From assembly GCF_021390435.2 (NCBI RefSeq), contig NZ_JAJVCN010000002.1, forward strand, positions 1-64,000: a stretch of DNA of 64,000 nucleotides. The letters run 5' to 3'. Positions within the stretch are counted from its first letter, which is position 1; each line of letters starts with the position of its first letter. The position numbers were made by a program, and so were the translations under genes. This stretch comes from Kibdelosporangium philippinense. GTDB taxonomy: Bacteria > Actinomycetota > Actinomycetes > Mycobacteriales > Pseudonocardiaceae. Shown here in pieces: positions 51,871-60,224 of this stretch. Below the pieces are notes generated by a model, which made no database searches, had not been told where the DNA came from, and saw only the letters and a program-made list of their open reading frames with translations.

Positions 51871-52497
51871 ATGTCCGTAAGTGCGTTGGCGGAACGCGAG
51901 GACACTCGAAGGTCACGGTCTGGGGAGCCCGTGGACGAGATAGTGCTCAACGCCGTGGTCGAGGCGGCCGTGTCGGGGGACGCGGCCGCCACGGAATGGC
52001 TGTTGACCTATGTGCGGCCATTGGTTCTGCGCTACTGCCAGGCAAGGATCGGGGGGCACCGAACGGCGATATCGGTCGACGACGTCGCACAGGAGGTGCT
52101 GTTGGCGCTGTTCCGGGCACTGCCGGGATACCGCAACCAGGGGAGGCCGTTCTTGGCGTTCGTCTACGGCATCGCCGGCCACAAAGTGGCGGATGCCAGG
52201 CGAAACGCGGCACGAGTTGCCACGGCACTTTCCGTGCCGGAGATCCCGGACGTCGCCAGCCAGGAGGCGACGCCGGAACAGCACGCACTGCAGTTCGAGC
52301 TGACAAGCCGAATGGAACAGTTGCTGCGTCAGGTGTTGTCACCGCGCCAGCACGAAATCCTGGTGCTGCGCCTGGTAGTCGGCCTGTCCGCGGAAGAAGT
52401 GGCGGACGCGATGGGCTCGACACCCGGCGCGATCAGAGTGGCGCAACACCGGGCGTTGACCCGGCTGCGCAAGGTCGTCAAGCGCCCTCAGGTTTAG
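51871..52497 (+). CDS. shbA: RNA polymerase sigma factor ShbA
   Basis: The 208-residue ECF-type sigma factor has region 2 (DDVAQEVLLALFRALPGY and FVYGIAGHKVADARR) and region 4 (LSPRQHEILVLRLVVGLSAEE). The N-terminal extension and region sequence match actinobacterial ShbA, which drives transcription of the principal sigma factor hrdB in Streptomyces. AGGAGG lies 6 nt before the ATG. No anti-sigma gene is adjacent. The last 20 bp overlap the convergent MazG-like gene. Confidence 0.88.
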   Translation: MSVSALAEREDTRRSRSGEPVDEIVLNAVVEAAVSGDAAATEWLLTYVRPLVLRYCQARIGGHRTAISVDDVAQEVLLALFRALPGYRNQGRPFLAFVYGIAGHKVADARRNAARVATALSVPEIPDVASQEATPEQHALQFELTSRMEQLLRQVLSPRQHEILVLRLVVGLSAEEVADAMGSTPGAIRVAQHRALTRLRKVVKRPQV

Positions 52498-52804
52498 GTG
52501 GAAACCGAGTTTCGTTCCGGTCGACCTTGGCATTGGCGACCTTGACGAGGTCGACATCCAGGACGTCGGCAAGCCTTGTCAGATAGATGAAGACGTCGGC
52601 GATCTCGTCCTCGATGGAGGCGGCGAGGTCGGGATCGCTCATGGCTCGCATGGCCTGCTCGGGCGTGAGCCACTGGAAAAGGCTGAGCAGCTCACCAGCC
52701 TCGCCGGACAGCGCCATCGCCAGGTTCTTGGGAGTGTGGAACTGCTCCCAGTCCCGTGCCTTGGCGAAATCACGCAGACGCGTAGTCAGTTCGGCGAGGC
52801 TCAT
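52478..52804 (-). CDS. MazG-like nucleotide pyrophosphohydrolase
   Basis: The 108-residue all-alpha NTP-PPase is of the RS21-C6/MazG-like type. The metal-binding Glu/Asp residues are in SGEAGELLSLFQW and EDEIADVFIYLTRLAD. It hydrolyses non-canonical or surplus (d)NTPs such as dCTP to monophosphate and pyrophosphate. A start codon follows the stop of a probable small membrane-protein gene by 4 nt. Confidence 0.92.
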   Translation of the reverse strand: MSLAELTTRLRDFAKARDWEQFHTPKNLAMALSGEAGELLSLFQWLTPEQAMRAMSDPDLAASIEDEIADVFIYLTRLADVLDVDLVKVANAKVDRNETRFPPKPEGA

Positions 52805-52808
52805 AGGC

Positions 52809-52995
52809 TCAATGGAACACCGGGCGCGCGGTCACCTTGGCGGCGGCCTTGCGTTCGGCCTTGCGCTCGGCCTTGTTCTGGCGGCGTTCGGTGAGCCAGC
52901 CGTCGAGTTCGACGATCACCGGGCCCAGCGCCATGACCAGAACGATGGTGATGCCGAGAACGGCCCCGATTCCACGTGAGCACCAGCGTGACCAT
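52809..52995 (-). pseudogene. Small single-span membrane protein, apparent 1-nt frameshift
   Basis: The ATG at 52,995 has an excellent site (AGGAG) and begins VTLVLTWN. The frame then turns Arg/His-rich and unlike any protein. Shifting by one base at about 52,970 gives GAVLGITIVLVMALGPVIV, a membrane helix, then LDGWLTERRQNKAERK and a Lys/Ala tail ending at 52,809. The join of good start and good body indicates a lost or gained base (or a sequencing error). Function is unknown. Confidence 0.5.
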
Positions 52996-53189
52996 TGTTT
53001 TCTCCTGTCGTCTCGAACCTGGTACCAGAGTGGCTCGCGGCAGGGCGGTTTCGAATCGGCCGAACAGCCATCCCCCACCGCCAAATGGCCATGACCAGCG
53101 ACAACGCAGCTCAGGGCAGCACCTCAGGGTCAACGGCACCCGGTTTTGTCGTACCCCCGGAGTAACGTGAAATTAACCGACATGTCTTG

Positions 53190-53244
53190 AGTTCGTGGGT
53201 TCCTCGTAGGGAGGCCGAGGGTCTGTCACCGTCAGAAACAGGGC
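53190..53244. repeat. Left terminal inverted repeat of the three-gene recombinase element
   Basis: The block GAGGGTCTGTCACCG with flanking GGTTCCTCGTAGGG and AACAGGGC is the reverse complement, with few changes, of the right end at 56,359-56,428. It precedes the first recombinase gene by about 90 bp. Confidence 0.8.
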
Positions 53245-53336
53245 GTCAGTCAGGTTCCTGCCCAGGTGGCCCCAGTGTGATGAGTCTTCAGAATTTCTGA
53301 AATGATCTCGCCTAAGCCGAGCTTTCGAGGGCTTGG

Positions 53337-54437
53337 GTGAAGGCGAGGAGGCTCGGGTTGGCGCTGGCGGTGGTGCGGGATCTCCGTGAGCGGCGTGCGC
53401 CGGTCGGGCCGGAGGAGTTGGCGGACTTCGAGACCGACGTACTGGCCGGGTTCGTGCTCGCGCGGGCGTCAACGGGTCTGGCGGACAGCACAATCCGCAA
53501 CGACATCGGGCAGCTCGAGCAGGTCCGGGCGTGGTTCGAGCGGCCGTTGTGGGACATGGAACCCGCGGACGCCGACGTCTACTTCGACAGCAAGGTGCTG
53601 CGCGGTGCAGCCAAAGGCACCCGTCATGCCCGTGCGCAGGCGCTGACGACCTATTTCCGGTTCCTGGAGCTGCGGCACAAGGTCGAGATCCACCAGCTGA
53701 CCGGCCGGGTCGTCGAGTGTCCGATCGACGAGATGAACCGGCCGCGGGGCGACAAGGCCGCCGCGCTGCGGATCCCGCCGACTGCGGCCGAGATGGCCGG
53801 CCTGTTCGCTGGGTGGCGTGGTGATCTGGCGACCTGCCGGAAGTTCGCGCCGACCGCGCGCAACTACGCCGCCGCGCGTCTGATGTCGGAGGTGGGGCTG
53901 CGGATTAACGAGGTCCGCAGCCTGGACTTCAACGACGTCAAGTGGGACCTCGGCAGATTCGGCAAGCTCCACGTCCGTCTCGGCAAGGGCAGCCGGGGCA
54001 GCAGTCCGCGTGAACGCATGGTGCCCCTGATCAACGACGCGGGTCGGACACTGCGCTGGTTCATCGAGGACGTCTGGGGTCTGTTCGACGACGACCACAC
54101 CCGGTTCGGCGCTCCGCTGTTCCCCTCGGAGCGCCGCAACGCCGACGGTTCCAGCCGACGGGTCGGCGCTGACGCGCTGCGCACCGGTCTGGCCGAGGCC
54201 ACCGCCGCGCACCTGCCCGGCTGGGCGGAAACCCTGACGCCGCATGTATTGCGGCACTTCTGCGCCAGCGAGCTCTATCTGTCCGGAATGGACTTGATCT
54301 CTATCCAGGAGACACTTGGCCACTCCTGGGTGGCTACGACGATGAAGTACGTCCACGTCCACAAGACCCGCGTTGAGGACGCCTGGATCGCGGGACAGGA
54401 ACGAGCCGCGAGGCGGCTGGAAGGACTGCTGCCATGA
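53337..54437 (+). CDS. Tyrosine recombinase of the three-gene element
   Basis: The 366-residue protein has a SAM-like N-terminal core-binding domain and a C-terminal catalytic domain. All active-site residues are present: Arg in GLRINEVRSL, Lys in LGKGSRG, HVLRH, LGHSW and the nucleophile Tyr in TTMKYVHV. It should cut and rejoin the element ends. The start is either GTG 53,337 or TTG 53,358, the latter 6 nt after AGGAGG. The stop overlaps the HTH gene start (ATGA). Confidence 0.92.
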   Translation: MKARRLGLALAVVRDLRERRAPVGPEELADFETDVLAGFVLARASTGLADSTIRNDIGQLEQVRAWFERPLWDMEPADADVYFDSKVLRGAAKGTRHARAQALTTYFRFLELRHKVEIHQLTGRVVECPIDEMNRPRGDKAAALRIPPTAAEMAGLFAGWRGDLATCRKFAPTARNYAAARLMSEVGLRINEVRSLDFNDVKWDLGRFGKLHVRLGKGSRGSSPRERMVPLINDAGRTLRWFIEDVWGLFDDDHTRFGAPLFPSERRNADGSSRRVGADALRTGLAEATAAHLPGWAETLTPHVLRHFCASELYLSGMDLISIQETLGHSWVATTMKYVHVHKTRVEDAWIAGQERAARRLEGLLP

Positions 54438-54757
54438 AGTGGAACCTGCGCCTGGCCGCCGCCAACCGCGGCATCTGGAAGGCCAGCGAGCTGCAACGCC
54501 GGCTCGCCGAGCACGGCCTGGTGATCTCGGTCGGGAAGATGTCCGGGCTGTGGTCCGGTGAACCGGCCAGCATCAAGCTCGACGATCTCGACGTCGTCTG
54601 CGCGGTCTTGGGCTGCGAGGTCGGCGAGCTGCTCATCCCCGAGCCGGAGAAGGTCACCCGCCCCGGCACGGAACAGGCGCCGAAGACCGCGGCCGCGGGC
54701 GCCGCCACTATGGTCACGCCCAAGCGCCGCGACGGGCGCTCCCTGCCGCCGGCATGA
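54434..54757 (+). CDS. Small XRE-type helix-turn-helix protein of the element
   Basis: The 107-residue protein has a Cro/C1-like HTH at about residues 8-68 (LQRRLAEHGLVISVGKMSGL, then LDVVCAVLGCEVGELL), then a flexible Ala/Lys-rich tail. It resembles the regulators that often accompany actinobacterial recombinases, and it may control expression or direct the recombinases to the ends. It is coupled to both neighbours by 4-bp overlaps. Confidence 0.82.
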   Translation: MKWNLRLAAANRGIWKASELQRRLAEHGLVISVGKMSGLWSGEPASIKLDDLDVVCAVLGCEVGELLIPEPEKVTRPGTEQAPKTAAAGAATMVTPKRRDGRSLPPA

Positions 54758-56339
54758 GCAAGTGGGACGAGGGCCGCACCGTCACCAGCTGCACCAGTTG
54801 CCTGGCCTGGGGACACACGTTCGCCCGCGGATTCTGCGCGGCCTGCTACATGTTCTGCCGCAAGCACCGGCCCGGCCGCTGCCGAGGCTGCGCCCGCCGC
54901 CAGCCACCGCGCAAGCACTACTGCCGCCTGTGCTGGGACCAGGCCCGGACCTCGGCCCATGCCAGCGGGCAGTGGAAGCTGACCGCGGTCGACTTCATCA
55001 CCGCCGTTGTCGACCACCACCAGCTGTTCTTCGCGAACATGGTGTCCCAGCGAGGATCCACCGTCACCCCGCCCTGCCGCTACGAACGCCGTGGCCGGCC
55101 ACGCAAACCAGCGCCGTCACCGGCGGCACGCCCCTCGGCAGAGCATGTTCAGTTGGTGCTGTTCACCCAGCGGCGCGGCACCTACCTGGCCTTCGGCGCC
55201 GCCGACCAGCCCCTGCACAACCCTTGGGTCAGCTGGGCGCACCACCTGGTGCACCGCATCGGCGAGGCCCGCGGCTGGACCCGCTCGACCGTCCTCGACG
55301 CCGAACGGGCGCTCACACTCGTGCTGGCCAACCACGTCGAGGGCGACACCAGGTCGCCTACTCGGCCCTGTTCACCGCCCTGCGCCCTCGCTTCAGCGTC
55401 GAACGCGCCGCCGAAGTCCTCCAGGAGATGGGCATCCTGGTCGATGACCGTCGTCCGGCCTTCGAGTCATGGCTGGAGAACAAGCTCCGCGACCTGCCCG
55501 CCGGTTTCGCCGGAGAGACCGAGCGGTGGATACGAGCACTGCACCACGGCGGGCCCAGGCACACTGCCCGAACCCGCAGCACCACCGCGCACTACCTCAA
55601 CGCCGTCCGCCCGCTCCTGACCACCTGGGCCGAGCGCTACGACCACCTGCGCGAGGTCACCCGAGACGACGTCCTGGCTGTGCTGGAGCCCTTCCACGGA
55701 GACAGGCGACGCACCGTCCTGATCGCCCTGCGTTCCCTGTTCGCCGCCGCGAAGAAGAACGGCGCGGTCTTCCGCAACCCCACCAGCCGCATCCGCGTCG
55801 GACAACGCGCCGGCCGCGTCCTCCAGCCGCTGGCTCCCGACCACGTTCAACGCACCATCACCGCAGCGGCACGTCCGGCGGACCCGCTCATCCTCGCGCT
55901 GGCCAGCATCCACGCTGCCCGGCCAGGCGGCATCTGTGACCTGCTGCTCGACGACATCGACCTCGGCAACCGGCGACTCACCATCGCCGGGCGCACACGC
56001 CCTCTCGACGAGATGACCCGCCGTGCCCTGCTGCACTGGCTCGACTACCGCCGCACCCGCTGGCCCACGACCGTCAACCCGCATCTGCTGGTCAACATGC
56101 GCACCGCCCTCACCACCGGTCCGGTCAGCAGCTACTGGCTCAACACCACCTTCCGCGGCCACGAGGCCACACTCGACAGGCTGCGCATGGACCGTCAGCT
56201 CGAGGAAGCCCTCACCCACCGAGCCGACCCGCTGCACCTGGCCCTCGTCTTCGGCATCGACGAGAAAACCGCGATCCGCTACGCCAACTCCGCGCGGCAA
56301 CTTCTGACCACCGCCGCCGAATGCGAGACTTCCGGTTGA
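54754..56339 (+). pseudogene. Zinc-ribbon plus degenerate tyrosine recombinase, frameshifted
   Basis: The first about 195 codons (from ATG 54,754) encode a Cys-rich N-terminus (CTSCLAW, CAACYMFC, CRGCARR, CRLCW), likely two zinc ribbons. They then break at about 55,345. The continuation is in the next frame: VAYSALFTALRPRF, an SAM-like domain and a C-terminal recombinase fold (SIHAARPGGICDLLLDDI, KTAIRYANSARQLL). Reading ACCAGG as ACCCAGG restores one frame of roughly 528 codons, so a C was probably lost. The HxxR box is not recognisable, so even the intact protein may be an accessory subunit rather than a full recombinase. Confidence 0.8.
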
Positions 56340-56438
56340 GCACGAACCCACGGCACGAGCCCTGTTCCTGGCGGTGACAGACCCTCGGGTTCCCCATGAG
56401 GAACCTTCACTCTCGTTGAACCCACGGGATTCTGGGGG
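56155..56438. repeat. Right-end segment of the element, copy A (repeated at 59,206-59,489)
   Basis: This segment covers the last about 185 bp of the third recombinase gene plus the right terminal repeat. It recurs 3,051 bp downstream with two differences that I can see (near 56,386 and 56,433). The terminal repeat itself spans 56,359-56,428. Confidence 0.92.
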
Positions 56439-56554
56439 TTCACACGGGGGATCAGGTTAGAGCTCCACCCCCTCGGACCAGGCGTTTCGCCAGCGCCGCC
56501 CACGGTAAGAGGGATCAGCTGGTGTCCCAGACTCCTTGCCGAAAACGAATCAGT

Positions 56555-56989
56555 TCAGCACGATGCCTGAAAAGATGACCACTTGTCGTTCCAGTGTGCT
56601 CCTACATGTGTAGCGTAGGAGTTTGCTTTGACGACGTATCGCTCACCTTTCATGCCAGCGTCCCAATAGAAGCACACGTCGTGATTTACTCGACTCCTGA
56701 CAGATGTGGCACAATCATTGAAATGGTCACGAATCATGTCACCATATCTATCACAAGCAGTGCCAGAGACCTTAACATTTTTGAAGTTGTCGAAATCGCC
56801 ATTAAAGTCAGCACGGTAACCGCTGTATTCTGCATCCTCCCAAGCACACACCCAGCCCTCCGGGCATGAATCCCAGCCTCCGAAGCCGCCGGCCTGAGCT
56901 TCGGGACTTACAACGGCAACCCCAGTGAGTAGAAGTGTGGTAGCGATGACACCAATACGCCTTGACCGCTTTTGTGTAGCAAGCTTCAC
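56555..56989 (-). CDS. Secreted peptidase-inhibitor I36-family protein, atypical low GC
   Basis: The roughly 144-residue precursor has a signal peptide (RIGVIATTLLLTGVAVV, cleavage after EAQA). Its mature domain of about 110 residues has the I36/SMPI features CPEGWVCAWEDAEYSGY and VCFYWDAGMKGERYVV. There are six Cys, which suggests disulfides. Such proteins inhibit metalloproteases or act as beta-gamma-crystallin-like secreted factors. The base composition is clearly poorer in GC than the rest of the window, and the gene lies among mobile-element debris, so recent transfer is likely. The GTG at 56,989 has AAGGG upstream. Confidence 0.85.
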   Translation of the reverse strand: MKLATQKRSRRIGVIATTLLLTGVAVVSPEAQAGGFGGWDSCPEGWVCAWEDAEYSGYRADFNGDFDNFKNVKVSGTACDRYGDMIRDHFNDCATSVRSRVNHDVCFYWDAGMKGERYVVKANSYATHVGAHWNDKWSSFQASC

Positions 56990-57306
56990 GCAATAACCCT
57001 TCACGACATTGTGCAGTACTTCACGGATCAAAAGTACTACATATAGGATGTACCGTCACCCGAACACGTTTCACCCTACCAACGTTGTGCAGACTTGTCG
57101 TTTCGCACCCAGCAGGAGTGCGTGAAAATGCACGGAACATTGCACGCTTTTCCCTACCATCCGGTAATGTAGTTGCAGATCTTGAAAGGCTGGCATTACG
57201 AAAACGTCACATCCACATCGGGAGACGGTGACCAGTCAGAACGCTCCGGTGGACGGTGCGCGACTCCCGCACGTTATCCGGTCGGTCACCCGGGGAGGGC
57301 TGGGGC

Positions 57307-58130
57307 GTGGCAGCGACCGTGACGAAGCTGGGAACCCGGCGGCGCCGTACTGGCAAAGCAAGCGGGCCGACCGTGCGCTCCTCGGTCGACGCCTTCCTCG
57401 ACTCGCCGAAGATCCGGGCAACCCCAACACCCTGCGCGCCTACACCAGCGTCCTCGACCGCACCGCCGCGCTGCTCGGCGCGAACCGGGCGCTGGTAGAC
57501 GTCGCCGACGAGGAGATCCGCGACGCGCTCACCGAACTGTGGGGCACCGCCGCGCCAGTGCTGTCCGGCTCGGTCGAGCGGCAGCGGGAACCCGAGGACC
57601 ACCACCAAGGCCGTGTCACGGACCCGAATCGACCGGCTGTGCCGGCGCCGGGACGTGCCGCTGCGGGAGAAGACGCTGTGGCGGATGCTGTACGAGTCCG
57701 CAAGCAGGGACTCGGCGGTGCTCGCGCTGAACGTCGAGGACCTGGACCTGCCCAACAAACAGGCCAAGATCACCGCCAAGGGCGGCCATGTCATGTGGAT
57801 CACCTGGGGCACCGATACCGCCCACCTGTTGCCCCGGCTCATCGCCAGCCGTGAGCGCGGACCGCTGTTCCTGTCCAACCACCGGCCCGGCCCACACCGG
57901 CGCGCGACCACCGAACCAAAGGACATCTGCCCGGCGACCGGCCGCGTCCGGCTCGGATACGACCGCGCCCACATCCTGCTCGGCCACTACGGCGACGGCC
58001 TGCAACTGCACCAACTCCGGCACAGCTCAGCCACCCACCTCGGCGAGGCCAACATGTCCGCCAACGTGATCATGACCAAGACCGGGCGCAAGAGCCTGCG
58101 GGGCTCGTCGTCGGGCATCGGGGGTTCCTC
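57307..58130 (+). pseudogene. Tyrosine recombinase remnant, frameshifted and truncated
   Basis: Fragments in at least two frames add up to a recombinase. An N-terminal basic block (VTKLGTRRRRTG, SSVDAFLDS) is followed by NPNTLRAYTSVLDRTAALLG in a second frame. The catalytic part LWRMLYESASRDSAVLAL, LQLHQLRHSSATHLGE then appears in a third stretch. The gene ends at about 58,110, before the catalytic Tyr, where it runs into the minus-strand serine recombinase remnant. An internal deletion at about 57,570 is also likely. Confidence 0.75.
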
Positions 58131-58132
58131 GC

Positions 58133-59175
58133 CTACTGGTCGGTACGGGTGGCCGGGTGCTGGGCGCAGACCAGGCCGCCGTCGGGGTCGTCGTGCCAGC
58201 CTTGCTGATCGAGCCAGTTGCGCACGGGTTCGGGCGGGGTGTGTTCGTCGGGTACAGCGTCGGCGAGGTCGCCGGCGACGATCGGGCCGTCTCCGCACAG
58301 TGGACAGACGATGGTCTGAAACCGTTGGTGTGGTTGACATTCCGCGCAGTGCCGCCACTCAGTGATCTCGCCGGGACGGTCGGGGTCGGCATACAGCCAG
58401 ACGATGGCAAGGTCCTGGCGCTGCTGCCAGCGGGCCCGTGCTTCGGCCGGTTCGTTGCCGCACGTCGGGCAGCGCGAGACCCGCATCCGGTCCCGCTGGT
58501 GCACCAGACGCTCGTGGAGATCGTGCTCCTGCGGGGAAAGCGGCTCGCCGGGCCGTCGGACCCGGGCCCGCACCGGCCGCAGCCCCGCGAGGTCGTCCTC
58601 GTTACCGCTACTTTTCGTTCCGTTGTTCCTCGCGGGGGTCGCAACCGACGCGAGCCGGACGGACTTGTCGGGTTGCCGCCGCTCCTGTTCGGGTTCGGGG
58701 TGGCGGTAGATCGTCTTGCGGGACACCCCGAGGACTTCGGCGATCTCAGCGACGGTGTGCTTGCGTTTGCCGTCGGGGCCGTTCTCCTCGTACATCTCGT
58801 GGGCCTTGGCCACCTGGAGCGCGGTCAGCTTCGACTTGCGCCCGCCGACCCGGCCGCGGGCGCGGGCGGCGGCCAGGCCGTCCAGGTGCCCTCGACGATC
58901 ATCTCTCGGTCGTACTCGGCCAGCGCGGCGAGGAAGTGGAAGATCAGCCGGCCGCCGGGGGTGGAGGTGTCGATGCCCTGTTCCAGCACGATGAAGTCGA
59001 TCTCCTGCTTGCCGAACCAGGCCACCAGCTCCAGCAGGTGGTGGTGGGATCGGCCGATGCGGCGGAGCCGGGTGACCACGACCCGGTCGCCAGAGCGGAG
59101 CTTGCCGAGCAGCGCGTCGATCTGGTGGTCGGGGTTCTGCTCGCGGGTGGAGACGCGGGCGTAGCCGAATCGCAT
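58133..59175 (-). pseudogene. Serine recombinase with C-terminal zinc-finger extension, frameshifted
   Basis: The N-terminus MRFGYARVSTREQNPDHQID has the catalytic Ser, and LRRIGRSHHHLLELV and AEYDREMIVE complete a resolvase/invertase domain. At about 58,890 the frame shifts by one base. The expected continuation GLAAARARGRVGGRKSKLTA and the HTH (HTVAEIAEVLGVSRKTIYRH) are read in the other frame. Beyond the HTH come about 150 extra residues with CPTCGNEP, HCAEC and CPLCGDGP, likely zinc binding. Family members usually end at the HTH. It is probably inactive. Confidence 0.78.
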
Positions 59176-59205
59176 CGGCTCAGTCCTGCCTGTAGCCGGG
59201 TACTG

Positions 59206-59489
59206 GCGGCCACGAGGCCACACTCGACAGGCTGCGCATGGACCGTCAGCTCGAGGAAGCCCTCACCCACCGAGCCGACCCGCTGCACCTGGCCCTCGTC
59301 TTCGGCATCGACGAGAAAACCGCGATCCGCTACGCCAACTCCGCGCGGCAACTTCTGACCACCGCCGCCGAATGCGAGACTTCCGGTTGAGCACGAACCC
59401 ACGGCACGAGCCCTGTTCCTGGCGGTGACAGACCTTCGGGTTCCCCATGAGGAACCTTCACTCTCGTTGAACCCACGGGATTCAGGGGG
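59206..59489. repeat. Right-end segment of the element, copy B
   Basis: This stretch is nearly identical to 56,155-56,438. It begins abruptly inside the third recombinase gene at GCGGCCACGAGG and includes the full terminal repeat. The rest of this second copy is missing, so it is a solo end left by deletion or recombination. From 59,490 to 59,854 I see no gene. Confidence 0.92.
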
Positions 59490-59854
59490 TCCCCTGGGGA
59501 ATTGCTGTTGTGAGGAAGGCCGGGCTCTGGTTGACAAAGGCCTGGTCACAGGCGATCGGCCAGGCCTGCGGGCGATGGCGTTTGGGCTGAGACTGCGGGC
59601 GATTCGAGCTGAGCCTGGGCCGCGGACGATTCTGGACCGGGATGTGAGCCGTGCAGGCTGGGCTCTGGTCGATGAAGGCCTGGGCTTTCGTGCGATGGAG
59701 ACCCGACCAAGACCTGGCCCTTCCGCCCGATGAACGGCCCCTGGCTTTGTGCCATTCGATGCTCTGGTGGTCATCGCGAGGGGTCCATTAAGGACAAAAA
59801 AATCGCCTCATCAGTCACACATGCCACACCAGCCCCACCTACCACGGAACACAC

Positions 59855-60050
59855 TGCCGTGAAGGCCACCTTCACGGCGTTCAACGCACCCAACTCGGCC
59901 CTCACACCCCTGAACATCACGCAATGCCCACACCCCTCGCCCGAGCGGCCAGTCCCACCCACGCCAGCCACAGATCATCGCAGGTCAACCGCCCGCGCCC
60001 GCCTACAGTCTCGATCGAACTCCGAACCTTAAATTCCTGGCATTGGCATC
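59855..60050 (-). repeat. About 200-bp interspersed intergenic repeat, copy 2
   Basis: This is the reverse-orientation match of 37,654-37,860. It starts at TGCCGTGAAGGCCACC and ends with CATTGGCATC. Adjacent to it, 60,046-60,107 repeats the inner part of the 24,970-25,051 palindrome. The whole interval to the histidine kinase start is made of repeats. Confidence 0.75.
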
Positions 60051-60107
60051 CAACGCGCCAAGGGAGGCCCTCGCGCGTCTAACGCCGCGAAGGTGACCTT
60101 CACGGCA
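60046..60107. repeat. Second copy of the AACGCGCCAAGGGAGGCCCT repeat
   Basis: This segment matches 24,991-25,051 with about five changes in 60 bases. The left arm of the palindrome seen there is absent here, but the neighbouring 200-bp repeat carries a similar GTGAAGGCCACC arm. Confidence 0.8.
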
Positions 60108-60224
60108 GCACTTAAGAGGTCGGCCACGGGCCAAAGCCTTAACGCGGCCGGGTCAGGGTTGTCCCGGATGGCCGTTTGGCCGAGGCGCGCCGTACCGGTT
60201 GACCGAGGCGAAACCGCCACCCGG

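Larger units (their letters stand above)
53190..56428 (+). mobile_element. Three-gene tyrosine-recombinase element with about 50-bp terminal inverted repeats
   Basis: The inverted ends bound a recombinase gene, a small HTH gene and a second, degenerate recombinase gene, all on the plus strand with 4-bp overlaps. The layout recalls Tn554-like or recombinase-in-trio elements, in which several tyrosine recombinases move a short element without a transposase of the DDE type. The third gene carries a frameshift, so this copy may be immobile. A fragment of a second copy lies at 59,206-59,489. Confidence 0.75.
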
